DNA from: Micromonospora sonchi
GTDB taxonomy: Bacteria > Actinomycetota > Actinomycetes > Mycobacteriales > Micromonosporaceae
Direction: 5' to 3'
Assembly: GCF_014646235.1 (NCBI RefSeq)
Contig: NZ_BMNB01000011.1
Span: 141,228-205,227, forward strand
Length of the DNA stretch: 64,000 bases
The position numbers were made by a program, and so were the translations under genes. Position 1 is the first letter of the stretch, and every line of letters starts with the position of its first letter. Of this stretch, positions 10,214 to 20,835 are shown piece by piece. Below the pieces are notes generated by a model, which did no database searches, was not told where the DNA came from, and saw only the letters and a list, made by a program, of their open reading frames with translations.

Positions 10214-10291
10214 TTGTCATTTCCATGCGGTCGGCCGTATGACCTTGCATCGTCTGCCTTTTCGCTGTTAGCCTTCGCTGCATAGTCATGC
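10214..10291 (+). promoter_or_regulatory. argC: argC promoter with candidate ARG boxes
   Basis: TTGCAT (10245-10250) and TAGCCT (10269-10274), 18 bases apart, form a candidate promoter. AT-rich palindromic elements resembling ArgR sites surround it: TTGTCATTTCCATGC at 10214-10228, the TTGCAT itself, and TGCATAGTCATGC at 10279-10291 (GCAT-AGTC-ATGC). argR lies in the same operon, so repression here by arginine-bound ArgR is the expected control. The sites are matched by eye only. Confidence 0.4.
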
Positions 10292-10301
10292 GGAGGTAGG
10301 T

Positions 10302-11303
10302 ATGGGAATTCGGATCGCTGTGGCCGGGGCGAGCGGCTACGCCGGGGGTGAGCTGCTTCGCCTGCTCGCCGGGCATCCCGAGTTCGACCTGGTCGCCGCC
10401 ACCGCGCACAGTCAGGCGGGGCAGCGCGTCGACGCGGTGCACCCACAGCTCACCGGGCTGGACCTGACGTTCGCGCAGACCACGGCGGACGTGTTGGCCG
10501 ACGCCGACCTGGTCTTTCTCGCCCTGCCGCACGGCGAGTCCGCGGCCCTGGCGGCGCAGTTGCCCGCCGGGGTCCGGGTCGTCGACCTCGGCGCGGACCA
10601 TCGGCTCGCCGACAGTGCCGCCTGGGCCAGCTACTACGGTGGCCCGCACGCCGGCACCTGGACCTACGGGCTGCCCGAACTGCCTGGCCAGCGCGAGCGG
10701 ATCGCCGCCGCGACCCGGGTCGCCAGCACCGGCTGCTACGCGGCGACGGTCACTCTGGCCCTCGCGCCGCTGATCGCCGCCGGTGCCGCCCAACCCACCG
10801 ACGTGGTGGTGGTCGCCGCCTCCGGCACCTCCGGTGCGGGCCGGGCCGCCAAGGCGCACCTGCTGGGCAGCGAGGTGATGGGCGACCTGTCGCCGTACAA
10901 GGTGGGCGCCCACCAGCACGTACCGGAGATCAAACAGGCGACCGGGGCCACCGGGCTGTCGTTCACCCCGGTGCTCGCGCCGATGCCACGCGGCATCCTG
11001 GCCACGGTGACCGCGCTGCCCGCCGCCGACACCGACCCACGGGCGGTGCTGGCGCAGGCGTACGCGGACAGCCCGTTCGTGCACGTGCTGCCCGAGGGCC
11101 GGTGGCCGCACACCGCCGCCACCCTCGGCGGCAACTCCTGCCACCTGCAAGCCACCGTCGACGCCGACTCCGGCCGGCTGATCGTGGTCGCCGCCCTCGA
11201 CAACCTGGGCAAGGGCGCGGCGGGGCAGGCGGTGCAGAACGCCAACCTGATGTTCGGCCTGCCCGAGACCACGGGCCTGTCCACCTGGGGAGTCGCCCCG
11301 TGA
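10302..11303 (+). CDS. argC: N-acetyl-gamma-glutamyl-phosphate reductase
   Basis: Third step of arginine biosynthesis: NADPH-dependent reduction of N-acetylglutamyl phosphate to the semialdehyde. The 333-residue protein has the N-terminal nucleotide-binding motif GASGYAGGELLRLL and the catalytic cysteine in ASTGCYAATV (about residue 147). GTSGAGRAAKAHL and GNLGKGAAGQAVQNAN-type sequences (here DNLGKGAAGQAVQNAN) complete it. A GGAGG box precedes the ATG. It opens the arg cluster and overlaps argJ by GTGA. Confidence 0.96.
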   Translation: MGIRIAVAGASGYAGGELLRLLAGHPEFDLVAATAHSQAGQRVDAVHPQLTGLDLTFAQTTADVLADADLVFLALPHGESAALAAQLPAGVRVVDLGADHRLADSAAWASYYGGPHAGTWTYGLPELPGQRERIAAATRVASTGCYAATVTLALAPLIAAGAAQPTDVVVVAASGTSGAGRAAKAHLLGSEVMGDLSPYKVGAHQHVPEIKQATGATGLSFTPVLAPMPRGILATVTALPAADTDPRAVLAQAYADSPFVHVLPEGRWPHTAATLGGNSCHLQATVDADSGRLIVVAALDNLGKGAAGQAVQNANLMFGLPETTGLSTWGVAP

Positions 11304-12487
11304 GCGTGACCACACCGCAAGGCTTCCGGGCGGCCGGGGTGGCCACCGGACTCAAGACGGGCGGCGCGCTCGACGTGGCGCTGGTCGTCAACGACGGCCC
11401 CGATGCCGGGGTCGCCGGGGTCTTCACCAGCAACCGGGTCAAGGCCGCGCCGGTGCTCTGGAGCGAGCAGGTGGTGCGCGGCGGCGTGGTCCGGGCGGTG
11501 GTGCTCAACTCCGGCGGAGCGAACGCCTGCACCGGCCCGGCCGGCTTCCAGGACACCCACGCCACCGCCGAGCACACCGCCGCCGCGCTGACCACCGCCG
11601 CCGCGCTGACCACGGCCGGCGCGGACCAGGTCGGCGCCGGCGAGGTGGCGATCTGCTCCACCGGCCTCATCGGCGAACGGCTGCCGATGGACAAGCTTCT
11701 ACCGGGGGTGGGCACTGCCGTGCGCGAACTGTCGCGGACGGGTGGGGCCCCCGCCGCCGAGGCGATCATGACCACGGACACCCGGCCGAAGAGCACCGCC
11801 GTGTCCGGCGACGGCTGGACCGTGGGCGGCATGGCCAAAGGCGCCGGCATGCTCGCCCCGGCCATGGCCACCATGCTCTGCGTACTGACCACCGACGCGG
11901 TGGCCGACTGGAAGACGCTCGACGCCGCCCTGCGGGCCGCCACCCGGGTCACCTTCGACCGGCTCGACTCCGACGGCTGCATGTCCACCAACGACACCGT
12001 GCTGCTGCTGGCCAGCGGCGCCTCCGGCATCGCGCCGAGCCAGGCGGAGCTGACCACGGCGGTCACCGCCGCCTGCCACGACCTGGCCCAGCAGTTGCTC
12101 GCCGACGCCGAGGGCGCCACCAAGCAGGTCGCCATCGAGGTGGTCGGCGCGGCCGGCGAGGACGAGGCGGTCGAGGTGGGCCGGGCGGTGGCCCGCAACA
12201 ACCTGGTGAAGACCGCGCTGTTCGGCAACGACCCGAACTGGGGCCGGATCCTCGCCGCGGTCGGCACCACCGCCGCCGAGTTCGAGCCGGACGCCGTCGA
12301 CGTGGCCGTCAACGGGATCTGGGTCTGCCGCTCCGGCGCCGCCGCCGAGGACCGGTCGAAGGTCGACCTCACCGGGCGTGACGTCACCATCCGGATCGAC
12401 CTGCACGCCGGCCCCGTCGCCGCGACGGTGTGGACCAACGACCTGTCGCACGCGTACGTGCACGAGAACTCGGCGTACTCAACGTGA
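11300..12487 (+). CDS. argJ: Glutamate N-acetyltransferase / amino-acid acetyltransferase
   Basis: Ornithine acetyltransferase: transfers acetyl from N-acetylornithine to glutamate, closing the cyclic arginine pathway. The 395-residue precursor self-cleaves before the nucleophilic Thr of the conserved KGAGMLAPAMATMLC segment (about residue 190). GNDPNWGR near residue 310 is also diagnostic. GTG at 11300 is in a GTGA overlap with argC and gives the usual length. Two overlapping 20-codon ORFs separate it from argB. Confidence 0.95.
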   Translation: MSVTTPQGFRAAGVATGLKTGGALDVALVVNDGPDAGVAGVFTSNRVKAAPVLWSEQVVRGGVVRAVVLNSGGANACTGPAGFQDTHATAEHTAAALTTAAALTTAGADQVGAGEVAICSTGLIGERLPMDKLLPGVGTAVRELSRTGGAPAAEAIMTTDTRPKSTAVSGDGWTVGGMAKGAGMLAPAMATMLCVLTTDAVADWKTLDAALRAATRVTFDRLDSDGCMSTNDTVLLLASGASGIAPSQAELTTAVTAACHDLAQQLLADAEGATKQVAIEVVGAAGEDEAVEVGRAVARNNLVKTALFGNDPNWGRILAAVGTTAAEFEPDAVDVAVNGIWVCRSGAAAEDRSKVDLTGRDVTIRIDLHAGPVAATVWTNDLSHAYVHENSAYST

Positions 12488-12601
12488 GCGCGAGGAACGC
12501 AGCGCAGCGGAGTCCCGCAGTCGCGAACGAGAGGGCGGACCGGTGAGCGCGAGGAAAACAGCGCAGCGGAGTCCCGCAGTCGCGAACGAGAGGGCGGACC
12601 G
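12484..12601 (+). repeat. Tandem 59-bp duplication forming a stop-start relay between argJ and argB
   Basis: Units 12484-12542 and 12543-12601 match at 57 of 59 positions. Each starts with GTGA. The argJ stop (12485-12487) overlaps a GTG that opens a 20-codon ORF ending at 12546. That stop overlaps the GTG of a second 20-codon ORF (begins [10 protein letters not shown] after the initiator) ending at 12605, which overlaps the argB GTG at 12602. Ribosomes could pass along the chain by termination-reinitiation. Whether the peptides matter is unknown; the GCG-rich sequence may be a family of mobile intergenic repeats. Confidence 0.75.
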
Positions 12602-13503
12602 GTGAACCTGAGTTCCGACCTGACCCGCGCCCAGGCCAAGGCCGCCACGCTGATCGAGGCGCTGCCCTGGTTGGCCCGCTTCGCCGGCGCCACCGTCGTG
12701 ATCAAGTACGGCGGCAACGCCATGGTCGACCCCGAACTGCAACGGGCCTTCGCGGCTGACATGGTGTTCCTGCGCTACGCCGGGCTCAAGCCCGTGGTGG
12801 TGCACGGCGGCGGCCCGCAGATCTCGGCGATGCTCGGCCGGCTCGGCATCGACAGCGAGTTCCGGGGCGGCCTGCGGGTGACCACCCCGGAAGCGATGGA
12901 CGTGGTCCGGATGGTGCTCGTCGGTCAGGTCGGCCGGGAACTGGTCGGGCTGATCAACGCGTACGGCCCGTACGCGGTCGGGCTCTCCGGCGAGGACGCC
13001 GGACTCTTCACCGCCGTGCGGCGGCCCGCGTACGTCGACGGACAGCCGGTCGACGTCGGGCAGGTCGGCGACGTCGAGTCGGTGAACATCTCGGCGGTGG
13101 CCGACCTGATCGGGGCCGGGCGGATCCCGGTGATCTCCACCGTGGCGCCGGACGCGGACGGGGTGCTGCACAACCTCAACGCCGACACCGCCGCCGCCGC
13201 GCTCGCCGTCGCACTGCGGGCGCGCAAGCTCGTCGTCCTCACCGACGTGCCGGGCCTGTACGCCAACTGGCCGGACACGTCGAGCCTGGTCAGCGAGATC
13301 ACCACGGACGACCTGGCGCGGCTGCTGCCGTCGCTGGAGTCGGGCATGGTGCCCAAGATGGAGGCCTGCCTGCGGGCCGTCAGCCAGGGAGTGCCCGCCG
13401 CGCACGTCGTGGACGGCCGGGTCGCGCACTCCACGCTGCTGGAAGTGTTCACCTCGGAAGGCTTCGGAACCATGGTGATCCCGTCGCGGAACGGAGAACC
13501 GGC

Positions 13504-13507
<4 letters not shown>
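12602..13507 (+). CDS. argB: Acetylglutamate kinase
   Basis: Phosphorylates N-acetylglutamate, usually the arginine-feedback-controlled step. The 301-residue amino-acid-kinase-fold protein shows IKYGGNAM (residues 38-45), [10 protein letters not shown] with the glycine loop, LSGEDAGL, and [15 protein letters not shown] near residue 195. GTG 12602 fits family length and overlaps the preceding micro-ORF stop. argD overlaps its end by ATGA. Confidence 0.96.
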
Positions 13508-15674
<2,167 letters not shown>

Positions 15675-15703
15675 GCCGCGCAGTTCGCGAACAAGGAGGT
15701 TCG

Positions 15704-16219
15704 GTGACCGCACCGTCGACCCGTGCCGCCCGGCACGCCCGCATCGTGGAGCTGATCCGCGACCGGGAGATCCGCTCGCAGACCGAACTGGCCGAGCTGC
15801 TCGGCGACGAGGGCGTCCAGGTCACCCAGGCCACCCTCTCCCGGGACCTGAAGGAACTCGGCGCGGTCACCGCCCGGGGTGGGGACGGCCGGGCCGTCTA
15901 CGTCATCCCGGAGGACGGCCACCGGCCGCTGCGCGACGCCGAGGGGGCACCGGCCCGACTCGTGCGACTGCTGCGGGAACTGCTCAACGAAGTCGACTCC
16001 AGCGGCAACATCGCGGTGCTGCGCACCCCGCCCGGCGCGGCCCAGTACCTGGCCAGCGCGTTGGACCGGGCGGGTCTGACGGAAGTCGTCGGCACCATCG
16101 CCGGCGACGACACCATTTTCGTCGTGGCCCGTGAGCCCGCCGGCGGAGCGGCGCTCGGCGAACGGCTCGCCCGCTGGGCACGACGCGAAGACAACGGTGA
16201 AGGGGACAACACGCCATGA
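15704..16219 (+). CDS. argR: Arginine repressor
   Basis: Arginine-responsive DNA-binding hexamer controlling arginine genes; 171 residues. The N-terminal winged helix ([33 protein letters not shown]) binds ARG boxes. The C-terminal oligomerisation and arginine-binding domain includes [21 protein letters not shown] and [17 protein letters not shown] 15704 has AAGGAGG four bases upstream; GTG 15671, overlapping the argF stop, is the alternative. Location inside the operon it should regulate implies autoregulation through the argC promoter. Confidence 0.94.
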   Translation: MTAPSTRAARHARIVELIRDREIRSQTELAELLGDEGVQVTQATLSRDLKELGAVTARGGDGRAVYVIPEDGHRPLRDAEGAPARLVRLLRELLNEVDSSGNIAVLRTPPGAAQYLASALDRAGLTEVVGTIAGDDTIFVVAREPAGGAALGERLARWARREDNGEGDNTP

Positions 16220-16272
16220 CCGAGCAGTGGGAGAGCGGAACGACCGCCCGGTTGGGTGGGGTGGAGTCTTGA
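16216..16272 (+). CDS. Candidate 18-codon micro-ORF between argR and argH
   Basis: ATG overlaps the argR stop (ATGA), and the ORF, beginning [10 protein letters not shown], ends in a TGA that overlaps a TTG in the argH frame (TTGA at 16269-16272). It could carry translation from argR to argH in the same way as the relay between argJ and argB. No conservation evidence is available; it may be chance. Confidence 0.3.
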   Translation: MTEQWESGTTARLGGVES

Positions 16273-16289
16273 CCATCAGAATTGGCGGG

Positions 16290-17744
16290 GTGGATGACAA
16301 GAGCCTGACCGAGAACAACGCCCCCGCGAACCGGACGAGCCTGTGGGGTGGCCGGTTCGCCGGTGGCCCGTCGGAGGCGCTCGCCCGGCTGTCGGTGAGC
16401 GTCCAGTTCGACTGGCGACTGGCCCCGTACGACATCGCCGGCTCCCGTGCGCATGCCCGGGTGCTGGCCGGCGCCGGGCTGCTCGACCCGGAGGAACTGG
16501 GCCGCATCCTCGCCGCCCTGGACGACCTGGAGGCCGCCTGTGCCTCCGGGGCGTTCCGCCCGACCGTCGACGACGAGGACGTGCACACCGCCCTGGAACG
16601 CGGGCTGCTGGAGCGGCTCGGCAGCCTCGGCGGCAAGCTGCGCGCCGGCCGGTCCCGCAACGACCAGGTCGCCACCGACCTGCGGCTCTACCTGCGCGAC
16701 CACGCCCGGGGCGTGGCCGCCCGGCTGGTGGAGCTGGCCGAGGCGCTGGTCGAGCAGGCCGAGCGGCACGTGGACACCGCCGCCCCCGGCATGACCCACC
16801 TCCAGCACGCCCAGCCGGTCACCTTCGGCCACTGGCTGCTCGCCCACGTCCAGCCACTGCTGCGGGACCTGGAGCGGCTGCGGGACTGGGACCACCGAAC
16901 CGCGGTCAGCCCGCTCGGCGCGGGGGCGCTGGCCGGATCGGGGCTGCCGCTGGACCCGGTGGCGATCTCCAGGGAGCTGGGCTTCCGTACCTCCTTCGCC
17001 AACTCGATGGACGCGGTCGCCGACCGCGACTTCGTCGCCGAGTTCCTCTTCATCACCGCGATGATCGGGGTGCACCTGTCCCGCCTCGGCGAGGAGGTGG
17101 TGCTCTGGACGTCGCAGGAGTTCGGCTGGGTCGAGCTGGACGACGCGTTCGCCACCGGGTCGTCGATCATGCCGCAGAAGAAGAACGCGGACATCGCCGA
17201 GCTGGCCCGGGGCAAGTCCGGGCGGCTCGTCGGCGGGCTGGTCGCCGTGCTGACCATGCTCAAGGGCCTGCCCATGACGTACGACCGGGACATGCAGGAG
17301 GACAAGGAGCCGGCCTTCGACGCGGTCGACACCCTGGAACTGCTGCTGCCGGCCCTCGCGGGGATGATCTCCACCATGACGGTACGCGTCGACCGCCTGG
17401 TCGCCGCCGCGCCCGTGGGCTTCTCGCTGGCCACCGAGGTGGCCGACTGGCTGGTGCGCAAGGGTGTGCCGTTCCGGGACGCGCACGAGATCACCGGCAA
17501 GCTGGTGGCGCTCTGCGCGGCCCGGGACTGCGCCCTCGACGAGGTTTCCGACGACGACCTGGCCACGGTCAGCGAGCACCTCGACCCCGGCGTACGCGAC
17601 GTGCTGTCGGTCCGCTCGGCCCTCGCGGCCCGGACCACCCCCGGCTCGACCGGCCCCGGCCCGGTCGCCGACCAGCTCGCCGCCGCTGCGGACAATCTCG
17701 CCACCTGGAAGGAGTGGGCCGCCGAGCAGGTCGTCCCCCGCTGA
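16290..17744 (+). CDS. argH: Argininosuccinate lyase
   Basis: Last arginine step: splits argininosuccinate into arginine and fumarate. The 484-residue fumarase-superfamily protein shows SLWGGRFAGG at the start, the catalytic GSSIMPQKKNAD loop (about residue 290), SRNDQVATDLRLYLRD and the THLQHAQP segment. GTG 16290 gives the usual length; TTG 16269, in a TTGA overlap with the micro-ORF, is a serious alternative. argG is not in the cluster. Confidence 0.94.
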   Translation: MDDKSLTENNAPANRTSLWGGRFAGGPSEALARLSVSVQFDWRLAPYDIAGSRAHARVLAGAGLLDPEELGRILAALDDLEAACASGAFRPTVDDEDVHTALERGLLERLGSLGGKLRAGRSRNDQVATDLRLYLRDHARGVAARLVELAEALVEQAERHVDTAAPGMTHLQHAQPVTFGHWLLAHVQPLLRDLERLRDWDHRTAVSPLGAGALAGSGLPLDPVAISRELGFRTSFANSMDAVADRDFVAEFLFITAMIGVHLSRLGEEVVLWTSQEFGWVELDDAFATGSSIMPQKKNADIAELARGKSGRLVGGLVAVLTMLKGLPMTYDRDMQEDKEPAFDAVDTLELLLPALAGMISTMTVRVDRLVAAAPVGFSLATEVADWLVRKGVPFRDAHEITGKLVALCAARDCALDEVSDDDLATVSEHLDPGVRDVLSVRSALAARTTPGSTGPGPVADQLAAAADNLATWKEWAAEQVVPR

Positions 17745-17748
17745 GCCA

Positions 17749-17825
17749 CCGCCCGCACCTGCCGGGCCGTCCCCGAAGTCGCTGCGCGCTTGTCCAGGTT
17801 CAGGGGGTCGGGGAGGTGCGGGCGG
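17749..17825. terminator. Inverted repeat between convergent argH and HTH gene
   Basis: CCGCCCGCACCT (17749-17760) and AGGTGCGGGCGG (17814-17825) are perfect 12-base complements around a 53-base loop. The right arm lies inside the 3' end of the convergent gene. A shared bidirectional terminator is the simplest reading. Confidence 0.45.
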
Positions 17826-18213
17826 AAAGGCGTTCGTAGCGTTGCTTGGCGGCCTGGGCGCTGCCCAGGCCCAGCCCGTGCCCGATCGTCTGCCAGGTCA
17901 GGCCACGGCTGCGGGCGAGGTCGAACAGACCCGCCTCCAGGGTGTCGACCTCGGCTCGCAGGTGCGGGAAGAGGGCGAGCGCAGCGAGCAGGTCGGCCTC
18001 GTCGACCGGCTCCTCGCCGGGGGTCGGCGCGGCGGCTCCGGCGGCCAGCGCCAGCACCACGGCGATCGCCTCGTACGGGTCGGCGGCGTACGGGTTGGTG
18101 TGCCGCCGACGCTGCGCCTCGGTGGCGGCGTGCCGCTCGGTGAGCCGCTGGAGCGCGGCGTAGGCGCGGCGGGATCGATTCTGAGCCGCCTCGGACGCGG
18201 CGAGTGATTCCAT
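17800..18213 (-). CDS. Small helix-turn-helix DNA-binding protein
   Basis: 137 residues, mainly helical. The C-terminal part (about residues 100-130) has LARSRGLTWQTIGHGLGLGS followed by AAKQRYERL, a helix-turn-helix pattern seen in actinobacterial single-domain regulators; the N-terminal half is Ala/Arg-rich. The ATG at 18213 coincides with the expected transcription start of the promoter at 18220-18248, so the mRNA is probably leaderless. Two operator-like palindromes lie across that promoter, suggesting autoregulation. It sits directly downstream of the iron-box gene on the same strand. Confidence 0.7.
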   Translation of the reverse strand: MESLAASEAAQNRSRRAYAALQRLTERHAATEAQRRRHTNPYAADPYEAIAVVLALAAGAAAPTPGEEPVDEADLLAALALFPHLRAEVDTLEAGLFDLARSRGLTWQTIGHGLGLGSAQAAKQRYERLSARTSPTP

Positions 18214-18219
18214 GCCCCG

Positions 18220-18258
18220 ATCACAGCACTTCAACGAAACGTTGTCAACGGAGTGTTG
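18220..18258 (-). promoter_or_regulatory. Leaderless promoter with two operator palindromes
   Basis: On the minus strand TTGACA (18243-18248), 17 bases, then TGTGAT (18220-18225) form a near-ideal promoter whose start falls on the A of the HTH gene ATG. CAACGAAACGTTG (18232-18244), a perfect CAACG-N3-CGTTG palindrome, fills the spacer. CAACGGAGTGTTG (18246-18258), with one mismatch, lies 14 bases upstream and overlaps the -35 element. A dimeric regulator bound there would block transcription. Confidence 0.65.
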
Positions 18259-20776
18259 AGAGGTGGTGGGTGAGCCAGCGACCCACCCGCCCGGCGAGGG
18301 CGGCGTAGCCGATGCCGACGGCCAGCGAGGCGGCCAGCGCCACCAGCGGCCAGTCCCGCAGGTGCGGGTAGACCTGCCAGTGGGTCAGGTAGATGTAGAG
18401 CGAACTGCCCGCCAGCACCCCGGCGACCCGGTTGACCAGCCCGAGGCTGGGCACGGTGGGCAGCCAGACCAGCAGGGCGAGGCCGGCCACGATCAACGCC
18501 TCCCGGGCCGGCTGGCCGAAGAAGCCGGGCACGGTGAGCGCCGCCGCGACGATCACCAGCACCCGCCGCCCGACGCCGTCGGCCCGGGCGGCGGCCCAAC
18601 CGAGGGTGAACAGCCAGCCGGCGACCAGCGCGGCCGGCAGGTCGTGCCGGGCGTCCAGGCCGAACACGTCGTACCGGCCGAGCAGGCCGAGCGCGGTCAG
18701 ACCCAGCGGCAGGGCGAACGGGTACCGCCGCTCCAGCCGGTCGACGGGCCGCAGCGCGAGCAGCGCCGCCAGCCCCACCAGCAGGTACACCACCGCCTCG
18801 ATGAACCAGAAGTGCCACCCGGTGGCGTCGTCGGGGCCGACGATGCTGTGCACCAGCAGCAGGGTGCTGGGTCGGTACTGGTCGCTGACCAGCATCACCG
18901 CGCCGATCCAGGCCGCCGTGGGCAGCACGATCCGGGACAGGCCGGCGGTGATCTGTCGCAGCCGATCGCGCCGCCCGGCGGTGGTGAGTTGGAACCGGGC
19001 GAAGTTGAACCCGGCCACCGCGAGCAGCAGATGCGCCCCGCCGGTGACGGTGAAGAGCGGGATGTGCGAGCCGACGATCAGCACGATGGCCGCCGCGCGT
19101 AGCGCCACGCTGGTCTCCAGCGCCCGCCGCCGACCGCCGGGCCGCCGCGGTGCGCGCAGCGCCTCGATCGGCAGTATGTGCCAGTTCGGCGGAAGGTGGC
19201 CGAGTTCCTGCTCCAGCCGGACCGACATCTCCACGTACGACAGCGAGTCGCCGCCCAGGTCGACGAAGCTCAGCTCGGGGCGTACGTCGTCGCGGTCGAG
19301 CACCTCCGCGTACAGCCGGCAGAGGTCACCGACCGGCGCCGCGGGTGACAGCTCGTCGCCGGCCGGCGTGGCGGCGGCGCGTGCCGCGGTGGCCAGCGCG
19401 CGCAGCCCGACCATGTCGGGTTTGCCGCTGGCCAGCCGGGGCAGCTCGGTCAGGGCGAGCACCCGCACGGCGCGCGCCGGCAGCCCCACCTCGTCGGTGA
19501 CCAGCCGGCGGACGCGCCGCGGATCAGCGGTGCCGACCACCGCCACGATCAGCTCGTCGTCGCCACCGACGCAGGTTGCGGCGACCTCGTGCGCGGCCAG
19601 CAGCGCCTCGACCCGCTGCGGGTCGACGCGCAACCCGAGGATCTTCGCGAACCGGCTGCGCCGACCGACGATCTCGTACAGCCCGGCCGGGGTGCGTCGG
19701 GCCAGATCCCCGGTGTGCAGCTCCTCGACGGTGCGCCCCAAGGCCAGGTCGGCCGGGGCCTCGGCGTAGCCGAGCATCACGTTCGGACCCGCGTAGACCA
19801 GCTCGCCGACCGCCGGGTCCGGATGGTCGGGCACCGGCGCGAGCCGGAACGCGCCGCCGGGCACCGGCCCGCCGATCGCCGCCGGGTGTCGGGCCGCCAG
19901 GTCCGGTGGGAGGTACGCCATCCGCGCGGTCGCCTCGGTCTGCCCGTACATGACGAACAGATCCCAGCCGCTACGCCGACCCAACTCGGCGTAGCGGCGC
20001 ACCCGCTCCGGGGCGAGCCGACCGCCGGCCTGGGTGACATACCGCAGGTGCGGCAGGTCCATGGCGGCGAAGCCGACCCGGTCCAGCAGGTCGAAGGTGT
20101 ACGGCACCCCGGCGAACGTGGTGGCCCGGGCCTGGCGGAACAGCTCCCAGAAGCAGGCGTCGGCGACCGACAAATCGGTCAGCACCAGCGCGGCCCCCCG
20201 CGCCAGGTGGCTGTTGACCACCGACAATCCGTAGCAGTAGTGCAACGGCAGGCTGGTGGCCGCCCGGTCGGTGTCCCGGATGCCCAGGTACTCGCCGATC
20301 GACTCGGCGTTGGCCTGCACGTTGGTGTGCGACAGCCGGACCAGCTTCGGGGAGCCGGTCGAGCCGGAGGTGGACAGCAGCAGCGCCAGATCCGGGTGCA
20401 GATCGTGCGCGGAGCCGGCCCGGCGGTGTGCGACGCGCCAGCCCTCGGCCGGGCCGATGACCACGTCCGGGTCGTACGCCTCGACCAGGTTCGCGAGGGC
20501 GGCGTCGTGCCCGTCCGGCACCAGCAGGACCGGGTGGCCGCCGTGCAGCGCGGCCAGGTACGCCACCAGCGACTCGACCGTGTTCGCGCCGACCACCAGC
20601 ACCAGCCGGCGGCCGCCGCCGAGCCGCTCGGCGGTCCGCGCGACCCGCCCGGCGAGATCGGCGTACGAGATCTCCCCGTCCCTGGTCACGATCGCGGGAC
20701 GGTCACCATGGGCGGCCAGCTCGCGAACGAACGGCACCGCCTCGACGGCCGGAAGCAACGACGACGGGGAGGTCAC
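18245..20776 (-). CDS. Adenylation / carrier / membrane acyltransferase fusion
   Basis: 843 residues in three parts. Residues 1-470 are an AMP-forming adenylation domain: A3 core STSGSTGSPK (135-144), A5 GQTEAT (278-283), A7 HTGDLAR (354-360) and A10 lysine in ASGKPD (449-454). Residues 485-545 are a carrier domain with DLGGDSL, where Ser511 would take phosphopantetheine. Residues 556-843 have about ten membrane helices of the acyltransferase-3 type, including GSHIPLF. The logic is activate, tether and transfer an acyl or aminoacyl group to a membrane or extracytoplasmic acceptor, as split Dlt systems do. GTG start; an iron box lies 12 bases upstream. Substrate unknown. Confidence 0.8.
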   Translation of the reverse strand: MTSPSSLLPAVEAVPFVRELAAHGDRPAIVTRDGEISYADLAGRVARTAERLGGGRRLVLVVGANTVESLVAYLAALHGGHPVLLVPDGHDAALANLVEAYDPDVVIGPAEGWRVAHRRAGSAHDLHPDLALLLSTSGSTGSPKLVRLSHTNVQANAESIGEYLGIRDTDRAATSLPLHYCYGLSVVNSHLARGAALVLTDLSVADACFWELFRQARATTFAGVPYTFDLLDRVGFAAMDLPHLRYVTQAGGRLAPERVRRYAELGRRSGWDLFVMYGQTEATARMAYLPPDLAARHPAAIGGPVPGGAFRLAPVPDHPDPAVGELVYAGPNVMLGYAEAPADLALGRTVEELHTGDLARRTPAGLYEIVGRRSRFAKILGLRVDPQRVEALLAAHEVAATCVGGDDELIVAVVGTADPRRVRRLVTDEVGLPARAVRVLALTELPRLASGKPDMVGLRALATAARAAATPAGDELSPAAPVGDLCRLYAEVLDRDDVRPELSFVDLGGDSLSYVEMSVRLEQELGHLPPNWHILPIEALRAPRRPGGRRRALETSVALRAAAIVLIVGSHIPLFTVTGGAHLLLAVAGFNFARFQLTTAGRRDRLRQITAGLSRIVLPTAAWIGAVMLVSDQYRPSTLLLVHSIVGPDDATGWHFWFIEAVVYLLVGLAALLALRPVDRLERRYPFALPLGLTALGLLGRYDVFGLDARHDLPAALVAGWLFTLGWAAARADGVGRRVLVIVAAALTVPGFFGQPAREALIVAGLALLVWLPTVPSLGLVNRVAGVLAGSSLYIYLTHWQVYPHLRDWPLVALAASLAVGIGYAALAGRVGRWLTHHLSTLR

Positions 20777-20788
20777 GGGGACACACTC

Positions 20789-20807
20789 TAAGGTAAGCCT
20801 TTCCTAA
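20789..20807 (-). promoter_or_regulatory. Iron box (DtxR/IdeR-type operator)
   Basis: TAAGGTAAGCCTTTCCTAA matches the symmetric consensus TWAGGTWAGSCTWACCTWA at 18 of 19 positions. It lies 12 bases upstream of the GTG of the adenylation-acyltransferase gene, so iron-bound repressor would shut that gene off and iron limitation would induce it. Confidence 0.85.
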
Positions 20808-20835
20808 CCCATGATGCCGGGCACCCGCATCGGCG

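Noticed and set aside
12484..12605. The two 20-codon ORFs between argJ and argB as functional peptides
   Set aside because: Both are products of one duplicated GC-rich unit with basic, low-complexity sequence; coupling is the better explanation.
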